From assembly GCA_002438575.1 (NCBI GenBank), contig DJPP01000125.1, forward strand, positions 1-12,446: 12,446 bases of DNA, written 5' to 3'. The DNA comes from Oscillospiraceae bacterium UBA6409 (GTDB taxonomy: Bacteria; Bacillota; Clostridia; Oscillospirales; Oscillospiraceae). Shown piece after piece: positions 9,401 through 12,220 of this stretch. Position 1 is the stretch's first letter; each line of letters opens with the position of its first letter. The translations under genes and the position numbers were made by a program. The notes below the pieces were generated by a model, which saw nothing but the letters and a program-made list of their open reading frames with translations, was not told the origin of the DNA and searched no databases.

Positions 9401-10935
9401 TGCTCCGCGTCGCTGTACAGCGTCACGGCTGCATCGCTGGGAACGCCGGTGAATGTCAGGTCGTAGGTGTTCTTTTCCAGCGTGATGGTTCTGCTGTTAT
9501 TCCCGCTGCCGACAGCGTATTTGCCGGATACGGTCTTGTAATCGTCCTCCGCGTTCTTGCCGGCCACGGAGTAGCCATACTCACCCGCCTTGATATCGGT
9601 AAAGCTGTACGCACCATTTGTGCCGTCGTCCCGCACCTCCTCTTGCCACGTCAGCACGGAGTCTGCCGGGTCCACTGTAATGGTGAAGTCATACGTGGCG
9701 TTGGGGTCCACATACTGCCAATCCAAGATGGGGTAGCCGCCGTTGATCTTTGTGGTATCCTCGGCGTAAGCGGTGCCCAACTGCGACTTGGTTAAGTCAC
9801 AAAGAGTTTCTACATTGATTCCAGTGATTCCGTTCTGTGTATTTTCAGATTTATTGGTTTTCCCTTTTTCGTAGTAACAATTTGCAAAGGTTGCATTCGC
9901 GTCTACAGCCGCAAGTGTCCACCTATTGCTGCTTGAACCTGTTACATTATTGCTGACATAGCAATATTCAACAGCCACTTTATTTGATGCACTATTACCT
10001 TTTACTTTTCCAATTAGTCCGCCGGCATATCCACCATTAGCCGTAACATTCCCTCGCGCATAACAGTTACTAATCTTGCCGCTAACAACATACCCAATCA
10101 AACCGCCGGCAAAAGAGCTTCTCCCGCCGTTAACAGTCGCAGTTGAGAAGCACCCGCTCATAGTCAACTTTTGGAGTACGCTTCCAATCAAGCCCCCTAT
10201 ATTTGAGTTGTTTTTGCTTGTAGATACACTTCCCGTAACAGAGCAGTTATAAATCTCCGTTGTGCCATTGATTTTGCCTACCAGTGCACCCACTGTAGGG
10301 TACGTTCCCTCGGCGTTAGCAATATCTGCGTCCACCAGATATATGTCTTTTATTACTGCGCCTGATTTTGTTTGCGCAAATAATCCAGTGTTAGAAGATA
10401 CTGCGCTGGTGAGTGTTAGGTTTTTGATGCTATGTTTCTTCCCATCAAATGTACCAGTGCTGAAACTTCCAATCGGCTTCATATTTTGGCCAGCCATATC
10501 AATATCAGCAGTCAACTCATAGTTTCCGCTAATATCTTTGCCACCCAGAGAAACTAAGTCGGCTGCCGAGGTAATTAGATACGGGTTGGCCTCTGTGCCC
10601 GCACCGGAGAGCGCCTGCACCGTGACATTGGCGCTCTGCACGGCAGACTGCGGACCAGTTTCCTGCTCCGCATTTTCCGTATTTTCTGTGTTTTTCGTCT
10701 CCTCCGGGACTACCGGCGTCTCCGGGACTACCGGCGTCTCCGGGGTCTCCGGTGTCTCCGGGGTCTCCGGGGTCTCCGGTGCCTCCGGCTCCTCCGGGAC
10801 GGTCACGCCCTCGGTGAGGGGCTGCTCCATGGCTGTGTCCGCCGCCGCGTCCACCATCTCCGCCAGGACGGAGGTGGGCAGCAGGCTGGTGAGCATCAGC
10901 ACCACCAACAGCCACGATACCACACGTTTCTTCAT
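412..10935 (-). CDS. Giant GLUG-repeat surface protein with transcobalamin-like modules and C-terminal membrane anchor
   Basis: This protein has 3507 residues. In order: signal peptide 1-25 (core LLVVLMLTSLL, cleavage after SVLA); Pro/Glu/Thr stalk 43-92; GLUG cassette A 118-407; small beta (PEGA/Ig-like) modules 411-650; GLUG B 654-946; beta modules 948-1100; GLUG C 1107-1389; Fn3-like region about 1420-1720 with a helical insert 1451-1525; GLUG D 1730-2075; DUF4430 copy 1 at 2085-2192; GLUG E 2211-2560; beta domain about 2575-2672; alpha/alpha-toroid 1 at 2673-2955; DUF4430 copy 2 at 2983-3086; small helical bundle 3090-3160; alpha/alpha-toroid 2 at 3165-3455; transmembrane segment about 3479-3501 ending in RRRREK. 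About 24 GLUG units (GG-[LIVF]-[VI]-G type) are visible. I see no LPXTG-like sorting motif before the membrane segment, so it is probably anchored by the membrane helix. The start is fixed by the signal peptide and a good Shine-Dalgarno. The leader holds a probable cobalamin riboswitch. GLUG arrays are known from bacterial surface proteins as beta-solenoid stalks; the toroid plus DUF4430 pair matches the transcobalamin/intrinsic-factor layout. Corrinoid capture is an inference; adhesion or another ligand remains possible. Confidence 0.95.
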   Translation of the reverse strand: MKKRVVSWLLVVLMLTSLLPTSVLAEMVDAAADTAMEQPLTEGVTVPEEPEAPETPETPETPETPETPVVPETPVVPEETKNTENTENAEQETGPQSAVQSANVTVQALSGAGTEANPYLITSAADLVSLGGKDISGNYELTADIDMAGQNMKPIGSFSTGTFDGKKHSIKNLTLTSAVSSNTGLFAQTKSGAVIKDIYLVDADIANAEGTYPTVGALVGKINGTTEIYNCSVTGSVSTSKNNSNIGGLIGSVLQKLTMSGCFSTATVNGGRSSFAGGLIGYVVSGKISNCYARGNVTANGGYAGGLIGKVKGNSASNKVAVEYCYVSNNVTGSSSNRWTLAAVDANATFANCYYEKGKTNKSENTQNGITGINVETLCDLTKSQLGTAYAEDTTKINGGYPILDWQYVDPNATYDFTITVDPADSVLTWQEEVRDDGTNGAYSFTDIKAGEYGYSVAGKNAEDDYKTVSGKYAVGSGNNSRTITLEKNTYDLTFTGVPSDAAVTLYSDAEHTTRIGTGKTYSVTRGTYYYTVTGAFGYDDLLAGEATKVTIEAGTKETTTVDVSKVLTPKSAVAVKFDSDAVGGAAITVKTKDGKHTIKPIDGVYKLPVGYEYQWTWKKTGYVDQSGEYKALAGKETDTIIVTLVETPKQDGGYYQIANADHLAWFRDQVNAGKSGSWNARLTADITLEGTWTPIGKSGYTYKGTFDGQGHTISGLNVTGSVVADYGLFGVVGSGGTVKNLTVCGEVSVTTNNSRYGIAGIVGKLQGGTVEKCINKATVSGGENAPANVVQNAAGIVGYVASSNSTIKECANYADITGSQNIGGVVGYAYYGVSVSACYNRGNITATGSKAGGIVGYMNDNAVKITDCYTTGTVTGTTSNAVVGKKSSGTITDCYYTEGTDSNVPDGKKDSDQLKALASTLGEAFTNDITDNPINDGYPVLAWQTTPHKVTLAINAGDAEAPEDLTVTVGGKAVAKAADGTYQTTLYVGNWTYTVSAFGYVTKAGVIAISNADGAIERTVELEKQPVVTVTFTGVDTSAITVTAEDEDHTVTEVDGTFQLPVGYVYTWTFASETYIAQTGTIDLSAETAAGTRTVPVQKEQKPTLENGAYQLSSAAQLAWFRDQINAGQNDDAVLTADIDLKNQPWTPIGTASDPFTGTFDGARHTVSNLKVANEPNAGLFGAASGATIKNVIVSGTVSGANAAGLLGETVKSACTIENCGSTVAVTGTANAGGLVGLAAADVTLTACYNSGAVTVTGQTTSRAGGLVGYYNNKTVAVTDSYNVGAVTSTGYAGGILGGSANGSITRCYNAGAISGANDTKTGAITTNTKADDRIIDCCYLAGGAITPGAEAMSSGALRADALALLGDSWKIVRGVNSGYPVLEWQDLTAADESAADMAADAHFQRDPYTTDTGEESSRTTGVLEWTPVSGAASYTVTLWRAEETWIPFTEDEIAAFHAENDPEAKLWLVDDTKFVQRANQDAALRAELAALDAAITAASDSGDYDEMAAAYAARAAFVAEHIQDDELGSYDLVWHHAADFTNVPGTTSDGKLTYDLAPQFAAMEEGYYYATVAVETNGQPAYVSLEAARDTAWGVQNPYDRMKAVTGVRWKQVQTGEDAATKEPIYGSAPIALWDARPMTSGQKYQLDLYMGTGSDRTLFKSFQVSGSDTSLDLSKIVAAGKSYSFTVTALADADATYQTLADSLPSAYSASASFDAESIEEPETPKEWVAITSAEEWIEISAIADDAKNGAGESLQKIAWSKSYYLAADIDFSTLSAADQAKTKSIGSKSYPFSGEFSGIDIKTGKQHVIKGLTLSNSDAGLFRYTDAKSYIHDVVIDSANVLFSDNAAVLVCNNYGLVDSCAVLNTNITADTGAVLGGMVSRNYGYIRSSYVQGGSLTSNSTTSVGHAGFVGANETGGRIENCWTSMTVSTQSMHAGGFVGLGYGGTIRNCFALGDVSARGYSGGFIGRYVYNGNVTENCYAAGVVTVTGAEGNGFNGGNQSWSSFQYEQTQGTKNCFYNSATKSSNAYGAVAKSLSDMKTDSFLKQLDQDGGVWAQSADKNNGLPYLKNVKAPETAKTEQITVQLAIASYNKSTYAFEQMGKTISVTMDSTGNTRVVDLLDAAQAQGLLIYSYDTTSTFGRFIHTINGRSVDAPDGWMFTINDALSNVSASLASVKDGDKVLWFEGTTENLFQGPTWNELSDSQLTWETISTVADLQKLAAATDPDTLAKNYKLAEDLDLTRVSFSGIGSSGQPFTGRFDGQGHTISNVTISNNGGTGVGFFNAIKGATIKNLNLKDVSVTGGTNVGGLVGEAQVQLDKNDPAKSVANLIGGCTVAGTVFGSVSVGGLVGRNGGDYDKKTGFSIASAVNNCRADVTVTGTGTDSDTNNKLGGLVGDNAGAVTASSASGDVSGAKMVGGLTGSNSGSIYDSHASGDVTGTSSVGGFVGSSTDGTVKHCYSTGSVSGESYTGSFAGSISNVDTAVGAGQVTVTSSSGTGYVGGFAGNLGGTLTGVASQITVKNVYGNCTTTDPEKPLSAVGNTNKFTTDSAKEALAEMQLTTRDAVNEKLYALFGVYLPGVGGELDRFTDIAIPYGAAKDTVFKLYTGTLKDIQITSVTVETNAYISADKDGAVKLLQAHQKADGAVIKATVTLVSDGCTVSKTVTVTLLQQAEALMDSIAAGLTETKDSWTAMDMVLYQSLGSKTHRLTDAARQNIIDLLIAEANTTTATASDRSRIEIVLRALGVDSTRIYPVNSNTPISNAAKLRAADMSAVPYYTVPYLLLANAQGSVDLSAAQISTLLTTLEKAVRDGMLGGEYNGTPYTDADSTGAALAALACYADNSRAQKLLTTLTKGLKAHVASDGYYSNANTDAMVILGLIAVGENPCKVVCANGLSVVDDMLRFALPDGSGFGYMDNAALNALATDQGFRALIALAKLQKTNKAFNAFDFSGTAVKPTHAAGTGEGETPKEPEETEEKLTVTVTISTPSGTWFSGSVELNKGSTVYHAFIKALEGSGITQVGAANGYVRSMTKDGVTYGEFTAGKNSGWLYKVNGVLPNVPLTQYGIKNGDSVLWYYTLDWTKDPDAGKMADEEVTAADVIKLIDAIGTVSRSSGNAIAAARTAYNKLSDAEKALVTNYDKLLAAEAAYAELLKTQQEGTQTGTVTGWQKQYQDALDAVKTDQLAFGSEWLVIALARSGRPVPDSYYDSVVKAVQDAKGQLSDKKSTEYSRTILALTAIGKDPADVGGYDLLARLSDMDDVTYQGLNGAVFALLALDSGKYDVPAAAEGGNQTTRDGLVAYLLEQQLTDGGWALSGSSADPDMTAMALQALAPYRTENAAVQTAVDKALQTLSQLQQADGGYSSWGTLNSESCAQVLIALAALGIDPVKDSRFTKNGLTLLDALLAYALDNGFRHTMDGTVDAMATEQALCALTAYARLLDGKTALYDMTDVLDGQTADTPDGDETPNGQPGQGVPVVVWIALGAVAVCGGAALVVARRRREK
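571..1443 (-). other. Second alpha/alpha-toroid of the giant protein (residues 3165-3455)
   Basis: This all-helical segment has prenyltransferase/squalene-cyclase-like repeats: TDGGWALSG (3312-3320) followed by DPDMTAMALQALAPY, and QADGGYSSWG (3361-3370) followed by SESCAQVLIALAALGIDP. It ends with an AMATEQALCALTAYARL helix (3427-3443) that closely resembles ALATDQGFRALIALAKL (2926-2942) at the end of the first toroid, so the two are probably internal duplicates. The catalytic DxDD or zinc residues of true cyclases and prenyltransferases are not apparent, which favours a binding role. Unlike toroid 1, no DUF4430 domain follows in the same chain; a Pro/Gly/Asp linker and the membrane helix come next. 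Confidence 0.75.
1678..2919 (-). other. Transcobalamin-like module: alpha/alpha-toroid 1 plus DUF4430 copy 2 (residues 2673-3086)
   Basis: Residues 2673-2955 are helical, with repeats containing DADSTGAALAALACY, ASDGYYSNANTDAMVILGL and DGSGFGYMDNAALNALATDQ, typical of alpha6/alpha6-toroid proteins. A Glu/Pro/Thr linker (2967-2982) leads to a DUF4430 domain, 2983-3086, with SGWLYKVNGVLPN (3051-3063) and NGDSVLWYYTLDW (3073-3085). In animal transcobalamin and intrinsic factor an alpha/alpha-barrel and a beta domain of this type hold cobalamin between them. The domain order here is the same. Whether the residues that contact the corrinoid are conserved cannot be judged by eye. Confidence 0.75.
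3256..4305 (-). repeat. GLUG cassette E of the giant protein (residues 2211-2560)
   Basis: The cap is TWETISTVADLQKL ... YKLAEDLDLTRVSFSGIG ... GRFDGQGHTISNV. About seven GLUG units follow, near residues 2312, 2351, 2396, 2422, 2448, 2476 and 2505, making this the longest array. Several rungs here lack the Cys found in the other cassettes (ASSASGDVSG, YDSHASGDVTG). No GYPVLxWQ closing motif is seen. Confidence 0.85.
4360..4683 (-). other. DUF4430 domain copy 1 of the giant protein (residues 2085-2192)
   Basis: The segment starts with EQITVQLAIASY and contains GWMFTINDAL (2161-2170) and KDGDKVLWFEG (2181-2191), the two signature strands of DUF4430. It sits between GLUG cassettes D and E and has no helical toroid directly before it, unlike copy 2. 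It may be an isolated ligand-binding or structural domain. Confidence 0.75.
4711..5748 (-). repeat. GLUG cassette D of the giant protein (residues 1730-2075)
   Basis: The cap EWVAITSAEEWIEISAIADD is longer and more divergent than the others. GLUG units lie near residues 1880, 1912, 1941 and 1968, with Cys in NCWTS (1927), NCFALG (1955), NCYAAG (1984) and NCFYN (2021). The cassette closes with NNGLPYLKNV, a weaker version of the GYPVLxWQ ending. Confidence 0.8.
6769..7617 (-). repeat. GLUG cassette C of the giant protein (residues 1107-1389)
   Basis: The cap AYQLSSAAQLAWFRDQINAG ... VLTADIDLKNQPWTPIG is nearly the same as that of cassette B, so B and C look like duplicates. Four GLUG units lie near residues 1205, 1234, 1266 and 1295. 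Cys residues are at 1216, 1221, 1249, 1309, 1339 and 1340, and the cassette closes with VNSGYPVLEWQ. Confidence 0.85.
8098..8976 (-). repeat. GLUG cassette B of the giant protein (residues 654-946)
   Basis: The cap is YYQIANADHLAWFRDQVNAG ... LTADITLEGTWTPIG ... GTFDGQGHTISGL. About five GLUG-type units follow, near residues 760, 795, 824, 853 and 882, with Cys at 745, 774, 811, 839, 869 and 895. The cassette closes with INDGYPVLAWQ. Base composition is intermediate between cassette A and the rest of the gene. Confidence 0.85.
9715..10584 (-). repeat. GLUG cassette A of the giant protein (residues 118-407), AT-rich
   Basis: The cassette opens with a cap (ITSAADLVSL, then YELTADIDMAGQNMKPIG, GTFDGKKHSIKNL). 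It runs through four GLUG units near residues 216, 247, 277 and 305, most with a Cys in the [NGY]-C-x-x-x-[GN] turn (C231, C262, C291, C325, C353), and closes with INGGYPILDWQ. The coding DNA between about 9780 and 10560 is clearly AT-richer than the rest of the gene; 9841-9900, for example, counts 20 G+C in 60. Confidence 0.85.
10703..10798 (-). repeat. In-frame tandem 18-nt and 9-nt repeats coding for the Pro/Glu/Thr stalk
   Basis: On the + strand, two identical 18-nt units (10703-10720, 10721-10738) are followed by seven 9-nt units of the form TCCGGGGTC with small changes. On the coding strand they give five PET units (residues 53-67) and PVVPETPVVPE (68-78). Unit lengths are multiples of three, so copy-number change would lengthen or shorten the stalk without shifting the frame. 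Confidence 0.85.
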
Positions 10936-10944
10936 TGTCTCTGT

Positions 10945-10950
10945 CTCCTT
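10945..10950 (-). promoter_or_regulatory. Ribosome binding site of the giant protein
   Basis: On the minus strand AAGGAG lies 9 nt before the ATG at 10935. It supports this start, which also gives a proper signal peptide. Confidence 0.85.
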
Positions 10951-10985
10951 TTATGTGAATTTTTCTGTTTGCCATGAAAAGAGGC

Positions 10986-11017
10986 GGGCGGAAGGGGCCG
11001 GCAAACCCCTCCCGCCC
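10986..11017 (-). terminator. GC-rich leader hairpin, possible attenuator, just before the ribosome binding site
   Basis: As minus-strand RNA, GGGCGGGAGGGG pairs with CCCCUUCCGCCC (12 pairs, one G-U) around an 8-nt loop, followed by GCCUCUUUUC. The U-tract is poor, so termination here is uncertain. The hairpin ends about 35 nt before the ribosome binding site and could act in attenuation or be a relic. Confidence 0.5.
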
Positions 11018-11060
11018 TATGGAAAGCAGACGGCTTGCGCCGCCCCGACTTGACCGCAGC

Positions 11061-11090
11061 AAAAATGCCTATCCCTACAAAGGGATAGGC
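11061..11090 (-). terminator. Intrinsic terminator, second in the leader
   Basis: The perfect 10-bp stem GCCTATCCCT / AGGGATAGGC with a 4-nt loop (11067-11090) is followed on the minus strand by ATTTTTG. It lies downstream of the probable riboswitch and upstream of the giant gene. Confidence 0.7.
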
Positions 11091-11103
11091 GGTGCGTTTT
11101 TGG

Positions 11104-11139
11104 TAAGAAAAAACGCCGTTTCTGCATCGCAAAAACAGC
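11104..11139 (-). terminator. Intrinsic terminator directly after the riboswitch (likely expression platform)
   Basis: As minus-strand RNA, GCUGUUUUUGC pairs with GCAGAAACGGC (11 pairs including two G-U) around a 3-nt loop, followed by GUUUUUUCUU. The G-U pairs make it a full helix only in the minus-strand transcript. The 6-nt ACAGCG at the aptamer's 3' edge (minus strand of 11176-11181) is complementary to CGCTGT on the 5' arm (minus strand of 11135-11140), a possible antiterminator pairing. Confidence 0.75.
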
Positions 11140-11180
11140 GTGGTCCTTCCTGTGGTGCCACACGGAGAAAACGCCCGCTG

Positions 11181-11402
11181 TGCCTGGTCCTCCGACGTGC
11201 AATTCTTCTGCCTCGCGCCGCGGAGCTCTCGCTCCCCGTCTGCCGCCTACCTTCTCAGGCTCACGCCCAATGGCTGACTTTCGTCACACAGCTCTCGCTG
11301 TTTCGGTGCATCCTTGCGCTCACAGTGCCGTTCGCGGTGGGTTTTGACCCATTTCCTTTTAGGCTGCCGCCTGGCCAGACCTGGCCTTTGCAGCGGGCAG
11401 CC
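11181..11402 (-). promoter_or_regulatory. Probable cobalamin (B12) riboswitch aptamer
   Basis: Read on the minus strand, blocks typical of the cobalamin aptamer occur in the right order. First is a leading stem (GGCTGCC at 11402-11396 with GGCAGCC at 11368-11362, enclosing GGCCAG/CTGGCC). Then come AAAAGGAAATGGGTCAAAAC (from 11360), GGCACTGTGAGCG (11329-11317), GCCATTGG (11274-11267) with GAGAAGG (11256-11250), and a B12-box-like GTCGGAGGACCAGGC (11196-11182). Between them lie four short stems with GNRA loops. Several conserved positions differ from consensus (GCCAUUG for GCCACUG, GAGAAGG for GGGAAGG, GGAGGACC for GGAGACC), so this may be a divergent member. In this family ligand binding usually lowers expression of B12 uptake or synthesis genes. 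It lies between a strong promoter and a terminator ahead of the giant gene. Confidence 0.78.
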
Positions 11403-11439
11403 GCACGACTTCACCGGACCCTATTCACTTATCAGGGAC

Positions 11440-11469
11440 AGTATACCACCCGAAATCGCCCCTTGTCAA
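11440..11469 (-). promoter_or_regulatory. Sigma-A-type promoter of the riboswitch-giant protein operon
   Basis: On the minus strand TTGACA (11469-11464), an 18-nt spacer and TATACT (11445-11440) form a near-consensus promoter. Transcription should start near 11433, giving a leader of about 500 nt that includes the riboswitch and three hairpins. Confidence 0.8.
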
Positions 11470-11470
11470 C

Positions 11471-11487
11471 GGATTTCGGCGAAATCC
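11471..11487. promoter_or_regulatory. Perfect palindrome next to the -35 box, possible operator
   Basis: GGATTTCG-G-CGAAATCC is an 8+1+8 inverted repeat ending 1 nt upstream of the TTGACA box. Its position suits a regulator binding site. No regulator gene is in the window, so this is a guess. Confidence 0.4.
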
Positions 11488-11560
11488 CCTGCCGCTTATA
11501 TACACCGACCCCCGCGGCGTCAGCCGTTTCCCTGCCGCTTATATGCACAGACCCCCGCGG
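11487..11560. repeat. Two direct copies of a 31-nt element
   Basis: Copy 1 (11487-11517) and copy 2 (11530-11560) share 29 of 31 positions; both begin CCCTGCCGCTTATAT and end GACCCCCGCGG. The copy 2 end forms one arm of the hairpin at 11550-11577. The copy 1 end forms only a short stem, as if it were a decayed duplicate of the same hairpin. Confidence 0.75.
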
Positions 11561-11577
11561 CTGACGCCGCGGGGGTC
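11550..11577 (-). terminator. Strong hairpin after the flavoprotein gene, probable transcript end
   Basis: A perfect 12-bp GC-rich stem, GACCCCCGCGGC / GCCGCGGGGGTC, with a 4-nt loop starts 10 nt after the stop of the flavoprotein gene. No U-tract follows on either strand, so it may be a 3'-end protecting hairpin or a Rho-aided end rather than a classic intrinsic terminator. Confidence 0.6.
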
Positions 11578-11587
11578 ACCCAATTCC

Positions 11588-12205
11588 TTAATGATGGAAA
11601 TTCGTCTGCTGCACCGGCTCCTTTTCCGGCAGGCCCAGCTGCGCCTTGCCCAGGGCGATGGCCTTCATCAGAAAGGCCATGTTGCGGCCCAGGGTCCGCA
11701 TGGTCTGCAGGCCCTCCCTGTCCTGACGGACCTCCTCCGGCGTGTTGCCGTAGACCATGTTCCAGTACTGGCTGCTGGCAATGGGCATACCGCAGATGGT
11801 GAAGTACTTGTTCAGCGCGTCGAAGGCAGCGGTGTTGCCGCCACGGCGGCAGGACACCACCGACGCGCCCACCTTCATGGTCTTGTCGATGTGGGGCGTG
11901 CTGAAAAACAGGCGGTCCATAAAGGAGATGGCCCCACCGGCGGGAGAGGCGTAGTACACCGGCGAGCCGATGACCAGCGCGTCCGCCGCGGCGAGCTTGG
12001 GCGCTGTCTCGTTGACCAGATCGTCGTACACGCAGCGGTGGGTCTTTTTGCAGGAGGCGCAGGCGTTGCAGGCGTGGGCGGTCTTGCCCGCCTGGACGAT
12101 CTCCGTCTCGATGCCCTCGGCCTCCAGCGTGTCGGCCAGCTCACGCAGGGCGGTGTAGGTGCAGCCGTGTTCGTGGGGGCTGCCGTTGATAAGCAATGCC
12201 TTCAT
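11588..12205 (-). CDS. Flavodoxin-fold NAD(P)H:FMN reductase / iron-sulfur flavoprotein-like
   Basis: This protein has 205 residues, a normal length for the family. The N-terminal KALLINGSPHEHGCTYTAL (2-20) is the FMN phosphate-binding loop of NADPH-dependent FMN reductases. GSPVYYASPAGG (80-91) followed by FMDRLFF is the second flavin-contact region. Between them C46, C49, C52 and C58 form CX2CX2CX5C, matching the compact motif that holds a [4Fe-4S] cluster in iron-sulfur flavoproteins. A cytosolic electron-transfer or quinone/nitro-reducing role is therefore likely; substrate and partner are unknown. The start has a good Shine-Dalgarno (AAGGGAGG) that overlaps the stop codon of the upstream dehydrogenase gene. 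The 13-nt gap indicates one operon. Confidence 0.9.
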   Translation of the reverse strand: MKALLINGSPHEHGCTYTALRELADTLEAEGIETEIVQAGKTAHACNACASCKKTHRCVYDDLVNETAPKLAAADALVIGSPVYYASPAGGAISFMDRLFFSTPHIDKTMKVGASVVSCRRGGNTAAFDALNKYFTICGMPIASSQYWNMVYGNTPEEVRQDREGLQTMRTLGRNMAFLMKAIALGKAQLGLPEKEPVQQTNFHH

Positions 12206-12210
12206 GTCCG

Positions 12211-12220
12211 GCCCTCCCTT
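12211..12220 (-). promoter_or_regulatory. Ribosome binding site of the flavoprotein gene, overlapping the upstream stop
   Basis: On the minus strand TAAGGGAGGGC holds both the TAA stop of the dehydrogenase and the AAGGGAGG Shine-Dalgarno, 8-9 nt before the ATG at 12205. The layout suggests translational coupling. Confidence 0.75.

Noticed and set aside
8800..9795. Open frame of 331 codons on the + strand
   Set aside because: It is fully antisense to the giant gene, with no domain and no promoter or ribosome binding site context.
3256..10584. CRISPR-like or mobile-element repeats
   Set aside because: The DNA repetition follows the GLUG protein repeat and stays in frame; there are no regular identical repeats with unique spacers, and no transposase.
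11181..11402. RNase P RNA, tmRNA or another large structured RNA
   Set aside because: The many GNRA hairpins suggested this at first, but the conserved RNase P and tmRNA cores are absent and the ordered cobalamin-aptamer blocks fit better.
10974..11564. Open frames on both strands across the leader (such as 10974-11564 + and 10529-11062 -)
   Set aside because: The region is explained by promoter, riboswitch and hairpins. The translated products show no family features and the frames overlap strong RNA structures.
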